Numbered from the stretch's first letter, positions 52,104-61,380 are shown. The stretch is 64,000 nt of DNA from Flavobacterium sp. (GCF_024710485.1 NZ_JANJUQ010000023.1:1-64000), one strand, 5' to 3'. Notes: generated from the sequence alone by a model not told the origin. A program made the numbers and translations.

Positions 52104-54487
52104 CGACGCAGTGTGTCTTTAGTTACCGAAGTGCTGTCTTTAACTATAGTTCGGCGGTAATTTTGGGTAACGGGTTCGACCGGTTTTGCGGTAGCTTTCA
52201 CCTTTTGGCGAATCATCACGGCATCATTAAGGACAAAAGGCGTCGGAATCATCCAGCTTTTTCTTTTGGCCACGCTGAATTGCGGGTTCGTTAACAAATC
52301 GAAGGAACTTTCCACCAAGTCCAAATCCAATTTTTGATTGGCCGGAATGGAAAATTCGAGTTCCAAAGGGATATTATCTACCACGTAATAACTCAGCAAT
52401 TTGCCATCGGTTTTGCCCGAAATATTGCTTTTAAATTCAATCGATTGCACGCCATTGGCTTTAAAATTATTGATTGTGATACCACGGTTGTTAAAAATAT
52501 CGTAGCGGTTTACGGTTCGGTTCGGCGAAATTTTAATGCGGTACAGGTGTTGGTTGCCTTTAACGGTATCGCGCAAAAATTCCACAGTCGGTTTCGCGAT
52601 GTTCTTCATTGGTGCTTCGGCCATAAAGGTAAATTCTGAACCATATTTACTGTACAGCTTGTTGGTGTTTAGGGGTTTTCCGCTCTTCGGATTATCGCCT
52701 AAATAGGCTTTCGTCCATTCGTCTAAATTCACATCATAGGTAGTCCAAAAAGCTTTGTTAGAGTCAGTATCCAACGCATAGACCAAACTGTTGGGCTTGG
52801 CTTTGCCGTAAGTGTAACCCGATTCCTGATGGGCTTTGATAAACAATCCGATGGCTAAAAGAATAAAAAATGTCGCCCAAATTCCTTTCTTTTCATACGA
52901 GCCGAAAATAGGCAGTAAAAGTGCAAACGTGAGTGCGGTCAATATCGAAGTGCCAAACATGACTTTTAACCCTAAGCCAACCGGAAACATCTGAATTAAG
53001 GGCGCAAGTATTACAAAAGTAGGAATGGCTAAAAGACAGTTCACCATCCAATTTGTTTTTTGGGTTAAGACAAAGTAACCTAACATTAAAGCCGAAGAAT
53101 ATACCGGTAAAATCAGAAAGCCCGCACCTTTGAGTTTTAAGGCAATTCCAATGTTAATTAACAGCCAAAGAAATAACGGAGCAATCAATTGGTTCATTTC
53201 GGGATGGCGTTTGCCGTTGTTTTGATAAAACAGAAAACAAATTCCTATGGTCAAACTGATAAAAGCAAAGCAATATACTTGTCCATTATATGTATATCCT
53301 TGAAGAATGTCTTGGTATTCGGGGTAGAAATTGAGTAGTAATTTCCAGCCAATGTAAGTTGACAAACCTGCTGTAATTATGGCTCCGAAAAGCGGTACAA
53401 AACCTTTTATAATTTCATCTATTCGAAGCACTTGCTTACCTAAACCGATGAATACAAAAAGGAAGAGCAAGGCAAAACCTACTAAGAGCATAGGCAAAAT
53501 CCAAGCAAAAGGATAACTTATAAATCCGAACGGGACCGAGAAATAAACATCATCTGCAGTGGCATTAAAATCGGACAAATCAGCATTGGCAAAATGGTTC
53601 AGAAGCGGGAATAGATAAGTGCCTTGATGCGTGAGGGTTTTGGGATCTAAATGCTCAAATTTATCCTGTGATGTGTGATAATCGTAATGACTGTCTATAA
53701 AAGCAAAATTAAATCCTTGGATTTTTCCGGCTTCTCTGAAAACGGTCAAATCCGTATCGTTGGGCAGCATTTTGTAAACGCTGTACATTAACGAATTCGA
53801 TACCGGATAATTAGCTTTCCCGGCTTTAAAGGCGGCTACCATTTTGGCATTTCCTTCATTGGTTTCCATCAACATATAACTCGGTCCGGATGAGCCGCGG
53901 GCTTCAAAGTTAAGGACCAAGCCTATATTTTTAGCCCATAGATGTTGGGTAACGAAAAGAGCAGCTCCGTTAAGGCCAACTTCTTCGGCATCGCTGAACA
54001 AAATGATAATGTCGTTTTTGTTAGCGGATTTATTGTGTAAAAACGCCCGAACACTTTCAATAATTGTGGCCACGCCCGAAGCATCGTCGCTGGCACCATG
54101 AGAAAAGGAATGTGGTGCACTGTCGTAATGCGCCAACAGCAGTAACGCTTTAGAATCCGTAGTGCCTTTAATCTTGGCGATGATATTTTTAGCCTTAACC
54201 AAAGTACCTTTTTCAGTCATGGCAAAGCCTTCCTGTAAGGTAGTTTTCAGGCCTAAACCTTGCAATTCTTTCTGCAGATAGTTAGCTACCGTTTTATGAT
54301 TTTGTGAGCCTACAAAATGAGGTTTGACAGACATGTTCTTAACAATGTCAAGCGCTCTTTTGGTAGAGAATTCAGACAGAGGTGCTTCTGTGGTGTCATA
54401 GCTTTGCGGCATCATAAAGTAGAAGATACCGCTAAGTATTGCGGTCAAAAACAAAAAGCTAATCAGAGAAGGTTGGTTGTTTTTCAT
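52100..54487 (-). CDS. Large M28-family membrane aminopeptidase
   Basis: A 795-residue protein with an N-terminal membrane segment at 9-25, an M28 zinc peptidase domain at about 40-310 and several (about eight) hydrophobic segments at 325-560, followed by a soluble C-terminal domain. The zinc-binding motifs are LLAHYDSAPHS with SHGASDDASGVA, FSDAEEVGLNG and the histidine in FIDSHYDYHTSQD. This architecture fits Fxna-type peptidases, with the peptidase facing the periplasm. Substrate unknown. Confidence 0.9.
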   Translation of the reverse strand: MKNNQPSLISFLFLTAILSGIFYFMMPQSYDTTEAPLSEFSTKRALDIVKNMSVKPHFVGSQNHKTVANYLQKELQGLGLKTTLQEGFAMTEKGTLVKAKNIIAKIKGTTDSKALLLLAHYDSAPHSFSHGASDDASGVATIIESVRAFLHNKSANKNDIIILFSDAEEVGLNGAALFVTQHLWAKNIGLVLNFEARGSSGPSYMLMETNEGNAKMVAAFKAGKANYPVSNSLMYSVYKMLPNDTDLTVFREAGKIQGFNFAFIDSHYDYHTSQDKFEHLDPKTLTHQGTYLFPLLNHFANADLSDFNATADDVYFSVPFGFISYPFAWILPMLLVGFALLFLFVFIGLGKQVLRIDEIIKGFVPLFGAIITAGLSTYIGWKLLLNFYPEYQDILQGYTYNGQVYCFAFISLTIGICFLFYQNNGKRHPEMNQLIAPLFLWLLINIGIALKLKGAGFLILPVYSSALMLGYFVLTQKTNWMVNCLLAIPTFVILAPLIQMFPVGLGLKVMFGTSILTALTFALLLPIFGSYEKKGIWATFFILLAIGLFIKAHQESGYTYGKAKPNSLVYALDTDSNKAFWTTYDVNLDEWTKAYLGDNPKSGKPLNTNKLYSKYGSEFTFMAEAPMKNIAKPTVEFLRDTVKGNQHLYRIKISPNRTVNRYDIFNNRGITINNFKANGVQSIEFKSNISGKTDGKLLSYYVVDNIPLELEFSIPANQKLDLDLVESSFDLLTNPQFSVAKRKSWMIPTPFVLNDAVMIRQKVKATAKPVEPVTQNYRRTIVKDSTSVTKDTLRR

Positions 54488-54560
54488 TGTTGGTTAGTGG
54501 TTTGCTTTTTCTTCTGAACCATTTCCTATGGCAGCAAGAAGTAAATACAAGGTAAATGTA

Positions 54561-54911
54561 CTAAATATCTTTTTTGACCAACACATAAAAATCATTCTCA
54601 ACCGCCATATAGCCTTGGTCATATATAAAATAATAAGTATTCCCGCTTTTAGTAGTTCGGATGTTGGTCAAATACTCAAAGTCAAAACCTTTGTTGAGGA
54701 GTTTCAAACGAGAGGTTTTTGACTTCCCTTCGGTGTTCAATTCTGCCAATATGCGATAATTCCTCCGAAGTTTGTTATTTGTGTTACGCATGTAATTGTT
54801 GCAGTCTTTGTTCATTTTGTTGTTGAAAGCATTTCTACAGCCGTCGCCACAAAACTTTTTATCTTCTCTGCCAATAATTCTTTCGCCACATTCTAAACAA
54901 TATTTCTCCAT
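54561..54911 (-). CDS. Small zinc-ribbon protein of unknown function
   Basis: The 116-residue protein starts with MEKYCLECGERIIGREDKKFC and CRNAF, a Cys4 zinc-finger-type set (CxxC...CxxxC) like the DUF2116 zinc ribbons. The rest is basic and rich in N and K, perhaps binding nucleic acid. I do not recognise the function. It stands alone, divergent from ssb. Confidence 0.75.
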   Translation of the reverse strand: MEKYCLECGERIIGREDKKFCGDGCRNAFNNKMNKDCNNYMRNTNNKLRRNYRILAELNTEGKSKTSRLKLLNKGFDFEYLTNIRTTKSGNTYYFIYDQGYMAVENDFYVLVKKDI

Positions 54912-55028
54912 AACCTTTCGTATTTATTATAAGTAGATAAAATCCTATAAAACACAAACGAATGTACGAAAAATATTTCTATTTACAAACGATTACAATT
55001 ATTTACAGTCGAAAGTAAATGGTAAGAA

Positions 55029-55071
55029 ACCGACTATTTTTTTCTTCCTGTCACAACTTTGCCTAGTCGGA
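55029..55071. other. Inverted repeat upstream of ssb
   Basis: CCGACTA and TAGTCGG form a seven-base inverted repeat 29 bases apart, about 60 bases before the ssb start. It may be a regulatory site or a leader hairpin. The rest of 54912-55129 is AT-rich with no gene. Confidence 0.4.
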
Positions 55072-55129
55072 ATTCAAATCCGGACAATTCAAATCAGCGA
55101 ATAACAATAACATTTAAATTTTAAAAGCC

Positions 55130-55462
55130 ATGAATGCCATGAGAAACAAAGTACAATTAATCGGTCACGTAGGACAAGACCCGGAAGTAAAAGACCTCGA
55201 AGGAGGAAAAAAAGTAGCTAATCTTACTCTGGCTACTAATGATTACTACACCAATGATAAGGGTGAAAAAGTGGAAAACACCGAGTGGCACAAAGTATCT
55301 GCTTGGGGAAAAACTGCTGAAATTATTGAGAAGTATGTAGTCAAAGGTAAAGAAATAGCTGTTGAGGGAAAACTCACCCACAGAAGCTACGAAGACAAAG
55401 ACGGAACGAAGCGCTACGTGACCGAAGTAGTTGCGAATGACATTTTGTTGTTAGGTAAATAA
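55130..55462 (+). CDS. ssb: Short single-stranded DNA-binding protein
   Basis: A 110-residue OB-fold protein: NKVQLIGHVGQDPEV, TLATNDYYTN, EWHKVSAWGKTAEI and VEGKLTHRSYEDKDG. It ends at NDILLLGK directly after the OB fold and has no flexible linker or acidic tip of the kind that recruits partner proteins. It is probably a minor paralogue used in competence, stress or plasmid handling rather than the main replicative SSB. ATGs at 55130 and 55139 are both possible starts. Confidence 0.92.
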   Translation: MNAMRNKVQLIGHVGQDPEVKDLEGGKKVANLTLATNDYYTNDKGEKVENTEWHKVSAWGKTAEIIEKYVVKGKEIAVEGKLTHRSYEDKDGTKRYVTEVVANDILLLGK

Positions 55463-55469
55463 AGTGTCT

Positions 55470-55514
55470 TCTTTTGACTTCCTCATTTTAAATTGAATGA
55501 GGAAGTTCAAAAGA
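55470..55514 (+). terminator. Long hairpin downstream of ssb
   Basis: TCTTTTGACTTCCTCAT pairs with ATGAGGAAGTTCAAAAGA (one-base bulge) eight bases after the ssb stop codon. It is not followed by a clear T-run, so it may terminate or protect the mRNA end. 55515-55620 shows nothing else. Confidence 0.6.
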
Positions 55515-55620
55515 CTTGGTTTTATAGTTTAACTGTTCTGATTCCCATAAAGTAGAATAGACTACCATAATTATTGGTGCAACGCTACGTCAAAAAGTTT
55601 GTAACTGAAGAATGTAGTTA

Positions 55621-55650
55621 AAAAAAAGCCTTCTAATCTTGAAGGCTTTC
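55621..55650 (-). terminator. Terminator overlapping the small Cys-rich gene
   Basis: On the minus strand, AGCCTTC and GAAGGCT form a stem with a seven-base loop, followed by eight T. The stop codon at 55633 lies in the loop. Confidence 0.85.
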
Positions 55651-55833
55651 TATTTTATTGAGCTTTTTAAAAATATCAAACATTGGACATTTTTTGCAGC
55701 GTTTGGCTTCCGACTTTTTGTATTTCTCACAACATTCGGCCTTGCAATCGTCTGAAATCAAAAGTGATTTCAGCAGTAGCTTTTTTTGCTTTTTGTCTTT
55801 GTCTTTGACTTTATTTTTTTCTTTTTTACTCAC
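55633..55833 (-). CDS. Small Cys-rich basic protein
   Basis: A 66-residue protein starting with a GTG codon: a very Lys-rich N-terminus (SKKEKNKVKDKDKKQKKLL), then CKAECCEKY and KRCKKCPMFD, i.e. C-x3-CC-x10-C-x2-C, a likely zinc or iron-sulfur site. No ATG precedes the conserved part. Flavobacteria carry short proteins of this type, with no known function. Its terminator overlaps its stop. It lies 20 bases downstream of ferritin, on the same strand, so it may share its transcript. Confidence 0.7.
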   Translation of the reverse strand: MSKKEKNKVKDKDKKQKKLLLKSLLISDDCKAECCEKYKKSEAKRCKKCPMFDIFKKLNKIESLQD

Positions 55834-55852
55834 TTTTTTGTGTATAAATCAA

Positions 55853-56374
55853 TTAAGGCTTGGCGTCCAAAGCAACAGAACTAGTTACGGCCAATTGTTG
55901 AATGTCGCGGTCAAATAAATACAATCCGCCACGGTCTTCCCCAATCAAATTGATTTTATCTAAAATGGTTTTGGCTTGCGCTTCTTCTTCAATTTGTTCT
56001 GCTACGTACCATTGTAAAAAGTTATGTGTAGCATAATCTTTTTCACCTAAAGTGATGTGTACCAATTCATTAATAGAATTAGACACAAACAATTCATGTT
56101 GGTACAATTCCTCAAACATTTCTTTAAAAGTTCCGAATTCAGTTTTAGGCGCTTTCAATTCGGTTATTTTGGCATGCGAACCTCTTTCGTTCACATACTT
56201 TACCAATTTTAACATGTGCTGACGCTCTTCATCAGACTGGTTGAACATGAACTGTGCAACACCTTCCAAACCTTGAGCCTCAGCCCAACAAGCCATAGAA
56301 AGGTAAATTTGTGACGATTCCGCTTCTATGCGAATTTGATTGTTTAATGCTGTTTCAATGTTAGTTTTTAACAT
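55853..56374 (-). CDS. ftnA: Bacterial non-haem ferritin
   Basis: A 173-residue four-helix-bundle iron-storage protein. Ferroxidase ligands are visible as Glu in NQIRIEAESSQIYL, Glu and His in QSDEERQHMLKL and Glu in AEQIEEEAQAK. It oxidises and stores Fe(II). The region 56375-56403 gives its start region. It is followed by the small Cys-rich gene. Iron control is likely but no TTTAGA motif is seen nearby. Confidence 0.94.
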   Translation of the reverse strand: MLKTNIETALNNQIRIEAESSQIYLSMACWAEAQGLEGVAQFMFNQSDEERQHMLKLVKYVNERGSHAKITELKAPKTEFGTFKEMFEELYQHELFVSNSINELVHITLGEKDYATHNFLQWYVAEQIEEEAQAKTILDKINLIGEDRGGLYLFDRDIQQLAVTSSVALDAKP

Positions 56375-56403
56375 AATTTTTTCTTTTGGGTAAAGTTAGA
56401 AAA

Positions 56404-57027
56404 TTATTTGTTCATCAATTCTTGTAATAACGTTAAAAATTGCCCTACATGATAACCATCAGCCAATCCGTGGTGGACATGTACAGCAATCGCCATACTT
56501 TTTTTGCCGTTTTCTTCAGTCATTTTTCCATAGGAGATTTTCGGACAACTGTCGGGCCAAGTAAAACTTCGGGCGTGCGAATAAGAGGTGAAATCTATCC
56601 AAGGCACAGCTGAAAAGTGAATCAAATTGATTTCGAAATTGCGGGTGATTAATCCGGGAGTGACTTGAATTCGAGCAATTTCTTTTCGCGTAATCTCCGC
56701 AAAAGTGGCCAAATTTTCATCAAATTCTACCAAAGAAAAGCCAAAAGTATTGTCGTCTCTTAATATGGTTGCCGAGGCATCGATTCGGTCAAAAACAAAG
56801 ACTTCATCATCAATTATGCGATACCGAAAATTTTCCACGGCATTTACAGCCAACAAGGTTTTGTGCAAATAATACGTAAAAAAAGAAACGCCTAATTCCT
56901 TAGCTTTCGCATAAGCTTTGGTACAATCTACGCGGGTTGTAACGCCAAAAAACGGTTCTTCCATTTGCTTGAAAAAAGCAAAGTGTTCTTTGCGATTCCA
57001 AGCGTTCAAGTCTAATTTATGTTTCAC
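56404..57027 (-). CDS. Chloramphenicol acetyltransferase-like protein
   Basis: The 207-residue protein matches the type A CAT fold: RKEHFAFFKQMEEPFFGVT near the start, SAVPWIDFTSYSHA, and the catalytic histidine motif HVHHGLADGYHVGQF near 188. It should transfer acetyl from acetyl-CoA. Whether chloramphenicol is the substrate cannot be said: chromosomal relatives often act on unknown alcohols. It begins one base after the HAD gene's stop. Confidence 0.85.
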   Translation of the reverse strand: MKHKLDLNAWNRKEHFAFFKQMEEPFFGVTTRVDCTKAYAKAKELGVSFFTYYLHKTLLAVNAVENFRYRIIDDEVFVFDRIDASATILRDDNTFGFSLVEFDENLATFAEITRKEIARIQVTPGLITRNFEINLIHFSAVPWIDFTSYSHARSFTWPDSCPKISYGKMTEENGKKSMAIAVHVHHGLADGYHVGQFLTLLQELMNK

Positions 57028-57028
57028 T

Positions 57029-57718
57029 TTAGGATAATAAAAGAGGTAAAACTTCGGTGATTTTTTCCAAAGCTTTAAAGTTTGGATGTTCTACTTTGTG
57101 ATTGATTTTTTCGTGTTCCCAAGTCGTATGAAATGGAATGTGAACCGCATGTCCGCCAATATTCAACACCGGTAACACATCAGATTTTAAGGAGTTGCCA
57201 ATCATAAAAAACTCTTCAGCTTTGATGTCCAAACGCTTCAATAAGTCTTCATAATCCTTCTCTTTTTTGTCTGACATCACTTCGATATGGTGAAAATAAT
57301 GGCCTAAACCGGAATTGTGTAGTTTTCTTCTTTGGTCCAATAAATCACCTTTGGTGGCTACAACCAATTTGTACTTACCGTTCAACGCTTGCAAAGTCTC
57401 CTCCACACCGTCAAGTAATTCAATTGGTTTTTGTAGCAATTCTTTGCCGTATTCGGTAATTTTTTCCACAACCTCAATCGATATGGTTTTGTTGGAAATA
57501 CGCATCGCAGCTTCTATCATAGACAAGATATAACCTTTGATGCCATAACCATACAATTCTAAATTGGCAATTTCGGTTTTAAATAATTCCTGCGATAAGC
57601 CTTGATGTGATAAATAATCACTCATCAAGGCACAGAACTTTTCTTCGGTTTCCTGAAAATAAGGTTCGTTGACAAACAAAGTGTCATCGGCATCGAAAGC
57701 GATTACTTTAAGATTCAT
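57029..57718 (-). CDS. HAD-family hydrolase
   Basis: A 229-residue haloacid-dehalogenase phosphatase with the catalytic AFDADDTLF (Asp9 and Asp11), motif II VVATKGD, the Lys in SDKKEKDYEDLL and motif IV FMIGNSLKSDVLP. It is a cytoplasmic magnesium phosphatase, substrate unknown. It starts 14 bases after metG's stop and is cotranscribed with the acetyltransferase gene. Confidence 0.88.
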   Translation of the reverse strand: MNLKVIAFDADDTLFVNEPYFQETEEKFCALMSDYLSHQGLSQELFKTEIANLELYGYGIKGYILSMIEAAMRISNKTISIEVVEKITEYGKELLQKPIELLDGVEETLQALNGKYKLVVATKGDLLDQRRKLHNSGLGHYFHHIEVMSDKKEKDYEDLLKRLDIKAEEFFMIGNSLKSDVLPVLNIGGHAVHIPFHTTWEHEKINHKVEHPNFKALEKITEVLPLLLS

Positions 57719-57732
57719 ATCCGTTTATTTTT

Positions 57733-59790
57733 CTAACTAATCAAAGCACCGTTCCCAACACCATCCGCATCCGGATTCACAAAAACCAATTGACCTTCTT
57801 TGTTGTTGGTCATTAAAATCATTCCTTGGCTTTCCACGCCACGTAAGGCTCTTGGCGCCAAATTCACCAATACCGTTACGCGTTTTCCAATCACTTCTTC
57901 CGGAGAAAAATGTTCGGCTATACCCGAAACGATAGTGCGAACGTCTATACCGGTATCCACTTTTAAAACCAATAATTTATTGGCTTTCGGCATTTTTTCG
58001 GCTTCTAAAATGGTACCGACACGCAAGTCTAATTTTGAAAAATCTTCAAAAGTTGTTGTAGGTTTTTGAGGTTCTACCACTTGGTTTTCCATAATATTGG
58101 CTTTTTTAGTGGCTTCGAGTTTGTCTATTTGTTTCTGAATTTCCGCGTCTTCAATTTGGGCAAATAAAATTTCGGCTTGACCAATTTGGTGACCGGCTTT
58201 CGTCAGGTTCCATTGGTCGAATGCCAAATTCCAGTGGTTCAATTGGATGTTCAGCATCTTACATAGTTTTTGCGAAGTAAACGGCAAAAACGGTTCGGAT
58301 AAAATGGCTAAGGCCGAAGCGATTTGCAAAGCCACATACATTTGGGTTTGCACGCGCTCCGGATTGGTTTTTACCATTTTCCAAGGTTCTTCATCGGCCA
58401 AGTATTTGTTGCCTAAACGGGCTACATTCATCAATTCGACTTGCGCTTCTCTGAATCGGTAACGCTCTAAAGAACTGGCAATCACTGCCGGATACGCTTT
58501 GAGTTCGGCTAAAGTTTGTTCATCAACTTCAGTTAGTTCATTCGGAGCCGGCACTATGCCATTGTAATATTTGTTGGTTAAAACGACTACACGGTTGATA
58601 AAATTACCGAAAACAGCCGCCAATTCGTTGTTGTTTCTGGCTTGGAAATCTTTCCAAGTGAAGTCGTTGTCCTTAGTTTCCGGTGCATTGGCCGTTAACG
58701 CATAGCGCAATACGTCTTGCTTTTCCGGGAAGTCGATTAAATATTCGTGCAACCAAACTGCCCAGTTTTTGGAAGTCGACAGTTTGTTGCCTTCTAAATT
58801 AAGGAATTCGTTCGCAGGCACATTATCGGGTAAAATGAAACTACCTTCGGCTTTCAGCATGGCCGGGAAAATGATGCAGTGAAATACGATGTTGTCTTTC
58901 CCGATGAAGTGCACCAATTTAGTATCTTCTTTTTTCCAATAATCTTCCCAATTTTTACCCTCACGAGCGGCCCATTCTTTGGTGGCCGAAATGTATCCGA
59001 TAGGCGCATCAAACCACACATAGAGTTTTTTGCCTTCAGCACCTTCTACCGGTACGTCGATGCCCCAATCCAAATCGCGGGTCACGGCACGAGGTTTTAA
59101 ACCATCGTCTAACCATGATTTCACTTGTCCCAATACATTGGTTTTCCAATCTTTCGCATGGTCTTCTAAGATCCATTTTTGCAAAAAGTCTTGGTAGCGG
59201 TCTAACGGTAAAAACCAGTGTTTGGTTTCCTTGATAATTGGCGTTTCTCCGGTGATAGTAGATTTCGGATTGATTAAATCAGTAGCGTTTAAAGTAGAGC
59301 CGCAACGTTCGCATTGGTCGCCGTAAGCTTCCGGATTTTCACATTTCGGACAAGTTCCGGTGACGAAACGATCAGCCAAAAACTGCTCGGCTTTGGCATC
59401 GTATAATTGCTCAGTAACTTCTTCGATAAAGTCGCCGTTGTCGTATAATTTTTTAAAAAAAGCAGAGGCCGTTTCGTGGTGAATTGCAGCGGAAGTTCTG
59501 GAATAGTTGTCGAAAGAAATTCCGAAGTCTTCGAACGATTTTTTGATAATACCGTTGTATTTGTCGATGACTTCTTGCGGTGTAATGCCTTCTTTTTTGG
59601 CTTTCATGGAAATGGCTACACCGTGTTCATCGCTACCGCAAATAAAGGCTACATCTTTACCTTGCAATCGTAAATAACGCGCATAAATATCGGACGGAAT
59701 GTAAACGCCTGCCAAATGTCCGATGTGAATCGGACCATTGGTATACGGCAATGCCGCCGTAATAGTATATCTTCTTGGATTTTCTAACAT
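57733..59790 (-). CDS. metG: Methionine-tRNA ligase
   Basis: Class I synthetase of 685 residues. The HIGH motif is IHIGHLAG (22-25) and the KMSKS equivalent is NKLSTSKNW. Zinc-binding cysteines are CPKCENP...CERCGS. A C-terminal EMAP-type tRNA-binding domain occupies the last 110 residues ([14 protein letters not shown]). I chose the ATG at 59790, placing the Rossmann strand directly after; the frame extends 13 codons upstream. It shares a divergent promoter region with LD-carboxypeptidase. Confidence 0.96.
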   Translation of the reverse strand: MLENPRRYTITAALPYTNGPIHIGHLAGVYIPSDIYARYLRLQGKDVAFICGSDEHGVAISMKAKKEGITPQEVIDKYNGIIKKSFEDFGISFDNYSRTSAAIHHETASAFFKKLYDNGDFIEEVTEQLYDAKAEQFLADRFVTGTCPKCENPEAYGDQCERCGSTLNATDLINPKSTITGETPIIKETKHWFLPLDRYQDFLQKWILEDHAKDWKTNVLGQVKSWLDDGLKPRAVTRDLDWGIDVPVEGAEGKKLYVWFDAPIGYISATKEWAAREGKNWEDYWKKEDTKLVHFIGKDNIVFHCIIFPAMLKAEGSFILPDNVPANEFLNLEGNKLSTSKNWAVWLHEYLIDFPEKQDVLRYALTANAPETKDNDFTWKDFQARNNNELAAVFGNFINRVVVLTNKYYNGIVPAPNELTEVDEQTLAELKAYPAVIASSLERYRFREAQVELMNVARLGNKYLADEEPWKMVKTNPERVQTQMYVALQIASALAILSEPFLPFTSQKLCKMLNIQLNHWNLAFDQWNLTKAGHQIGQAEILFAQIEDAEIQKQIDKLEATKKANIMENQVVEPQKPTTTFEDFSKLDLRVGTILEAEKMPKANKLLVLKVDTGIDVRTIVSGIAEHFSPEEVIGKRVTVLVNLAPRALRGVESQGMILMTNNKEGQLVFVNPDADGVGNGALIS

Positions 59791-59830
59791 ATTCAGATAA
59801 ATAGACTGCAAAAATAACTTTTTAGCCACG

Positions 59831-59855
59831 AAATCCCGAATTAATTTTGGGATTT
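59831..59855. other. Inverted repeat in the metG/LD-carboxypeptidase divergent region
   Basis: AAATCCC and GGGATTT, seven bases each, 11 bases apart, about 40 bases upstream of metG and of the LD-carboxypeptidase gene. It could be an operator or a chance palindrome. Confidence 0.35.
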
Positions 59856-59896
59856 GTTTACTTTTGGGATAGCCAATTTACAATCATTTTCGATTC

Positions 59897-60853
59897 ATGC
59901 GAATCCTTTTAATTTTTGTTTCACTAATTACTTTTTCTTCTTATTCCCAAAACAAGATGATTACACCACCTTATCTCCAAAAGGGCGACACCATTGCTAT
60001 CGTTTCTACCGCACGAAAAAATATCGACGACAACTTAAAACCTACTATCGACATGCTGGAAGGTTGGGGCTTGAAGGTTAAAATAGGCAACACTATCGGG
60101 TTGGATTATTTCCAATTGGCCGGAACCGATGACCAACGTGCAGCCGATTTTCAGGAGCAGATGGACAACCCGAACGTCAAAGCCATTTGGTGTGTTCGAG
60201 GCGGTTACGGTACGGTGAAAATCATCGATAAATTGGATTTTACGCAATTCAAGAAAAACCCTAAATGGATTATCGGTTTTAGCGATGTAACAGTTTTACA
60301 TAGTCATTTGAACCGTATGGGCATCGAATCTTTGCATGCCATTATGCCCGTGAGTGTGGCTCGAGCAACCGATGAGGCCAAAAACTCGCTTTGTACCGCA
60401 CTATTTGGCGAGAAATTGCAATACACTTTAGACTGCGATGCGCTCAATCATACCGGAAAGGCCAAAGGCGAATTGGTAGGCGGGAATTTGTCGATTTTAT
60501 ACAGCTTGTTAGGCTCCGAATCGGCGATTGATTGCCACGATAAAATCCTGTTTATAGAAGATTTAGACGAATATTTATACCATGTAGATCGCATGATGAT
60601 GAACCTCAAACGCAACGGTTGTTTGAGCAGTTTGAAAGGCATTATCGTGGGTGGCATGACCGAAATGAAAGACAACGAAATCCCATGGGGCAGAAATGCT
60701 TTGGAGATTATTGAAGATACCGTGAAAGGGCTAAATATTCCTATTATTTACAATTTTCCGGCCGGTCATATCCGAGACAATCGCGCTCTGATATTCGGGC
60801 GACAAATTACGATGGAAGTCACGCCTGAAACGAGTAAGGTAGTATTTGAATAA
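59897..60853 (+). CDS. S66-family LD-carboxypeptidase, exported
   Basis: A 318-residue protein with a signal peptide (MRILLIFVSLITFSSYSQ). The S66 nucleophile is Ser129 in WIIGFSDVTVLH, and RGGYGTVKI is characteristic; the Glu/His partners are in VGGNLS and GHIRDN. It cleaves L,D-peptide bonds to recycle or trim muropeptides. A repeat of family B follows its stop codon. Confidence 0.92.
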   Translation: MRILLIFVSLITFSSYSQNKMITPPYLQKGDTIAIVSTARKNIDDNLKPTIDMLEGWGLKVKIGNTIGLDYFQLAGTDDQRAADFQEQMDNPNVKAIWCVRGGYGTVKIIDKLDFTQFKKNPKWIIGFSDVTVLHSHLNRMGIESLHAIMPVSVARATDEAKNSLCTALFGEKLQYTLDCDALNHTGKAKGELVGGNLSILYSLLGSESAIDCHDKILFIEDLDEYLYHVDRMMMNLKRNGCLSSLKGIIVGGMTEMKDNEIPWGRNALEIIEDTVKGLNIPIIYNFPAGHIRDNRALIFGRQITMEVTPETSKVVFE

Positions 60854-60861
60854 CCTCAAAC

Positions 60862-60933
60862 TTGTCGTTCCGAGGGACGAGGAATCTCATAATCTGAATC
60901 AAGTGATGTGACTCCTCCTTCGTCGGAATGACA
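60862..60933. repeat. Dispersed palindromic repeat family B, copy 3
   Basis: TTGTCGTTCCGAGGGACGAGG with AATCTCATAA and GTGACTCCTCCTTCGTCGG with AATGACAA form an imperfect inverted repeat with arms matching the other two copies. It lies between the LD-carboxypeptidase and YraN genes. Confidence 0.8.
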
Positions 60934-60945
60934 AAAAAGAAAAAA

Positions 60946-61305
60946 ATGGCAGAACACAACGAACTCGGTAAGTTAGGCGAAGAATTGGCCGTGGATTTTC
61001 TGCAGCAAAACGGCTATACCATTTTAGAAACCAATTGGACTTTCCAAAAAGCCGAAATTGATATTATTGCGCAAATCGGTAACACTTTAGCCGTGGTGGA
61101 AGTTAAAACGCGTTCTTCCATAGAGTTTGGTTTGCCACAGGATTTTGTCAAACCCAAGAAAATCCGGTTGTTGGTTAAAGCCGTAAATGAATACGTAACG
61201 AGTAACGATTTAGATGTTGCCATTCGCTTCGATATTATCGCTATTTACAAAGAAGAAAATAGTTATAAAATCGACCATATTCAGGATGCTTTTTATCATT
61301 TTTGA
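60946..61305 (+). CDS. YraN-family putative endonuclease
   Basis: A 119-residue protein of the UPF0102/YraN family: ELGKLGEELAVDFLQQNGY near the start, AEIDIIAQ and VVEVKTRSS, the PD-(D/E)XK nuclease-like core (Asp, Glu-x-Lys). The family is near-universal and thought to act in DNA processing, but its function is not settled. The ATG at 60946 is used; an ATG at 60928 lies at the end of the repeat. Confidence 0.9.
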   Translation: MAEHNELGKLGEELAVDFLQQNGYTILETNWTFQKAEIDIIAQIGNTLAVVEVKTRSSIEFGLPQDFVKPKKIRLLVKAVNEYVTSNDLDVAIRFDIIAIYKEENSYKIDHIQDAFYHF

Positions 61306-61380
61306 TAAGAATTTCTGAAAAAAAGCGTTAAAAATAGATTTTACACTGAATTTCAATAACTTTACTTCAAAAATATTGCT

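Noticed and set aside
55060..55090. tRNA T-loop-like sequence TTCAAATCC before ssb
   Set aside because: No matching anticodon arm or acceptor stem surrounds it.
56375..56403. Iron-type operator before ferritin
   Set aside because: No TTTAGA motif like those of the uptake genes is present in the gap.
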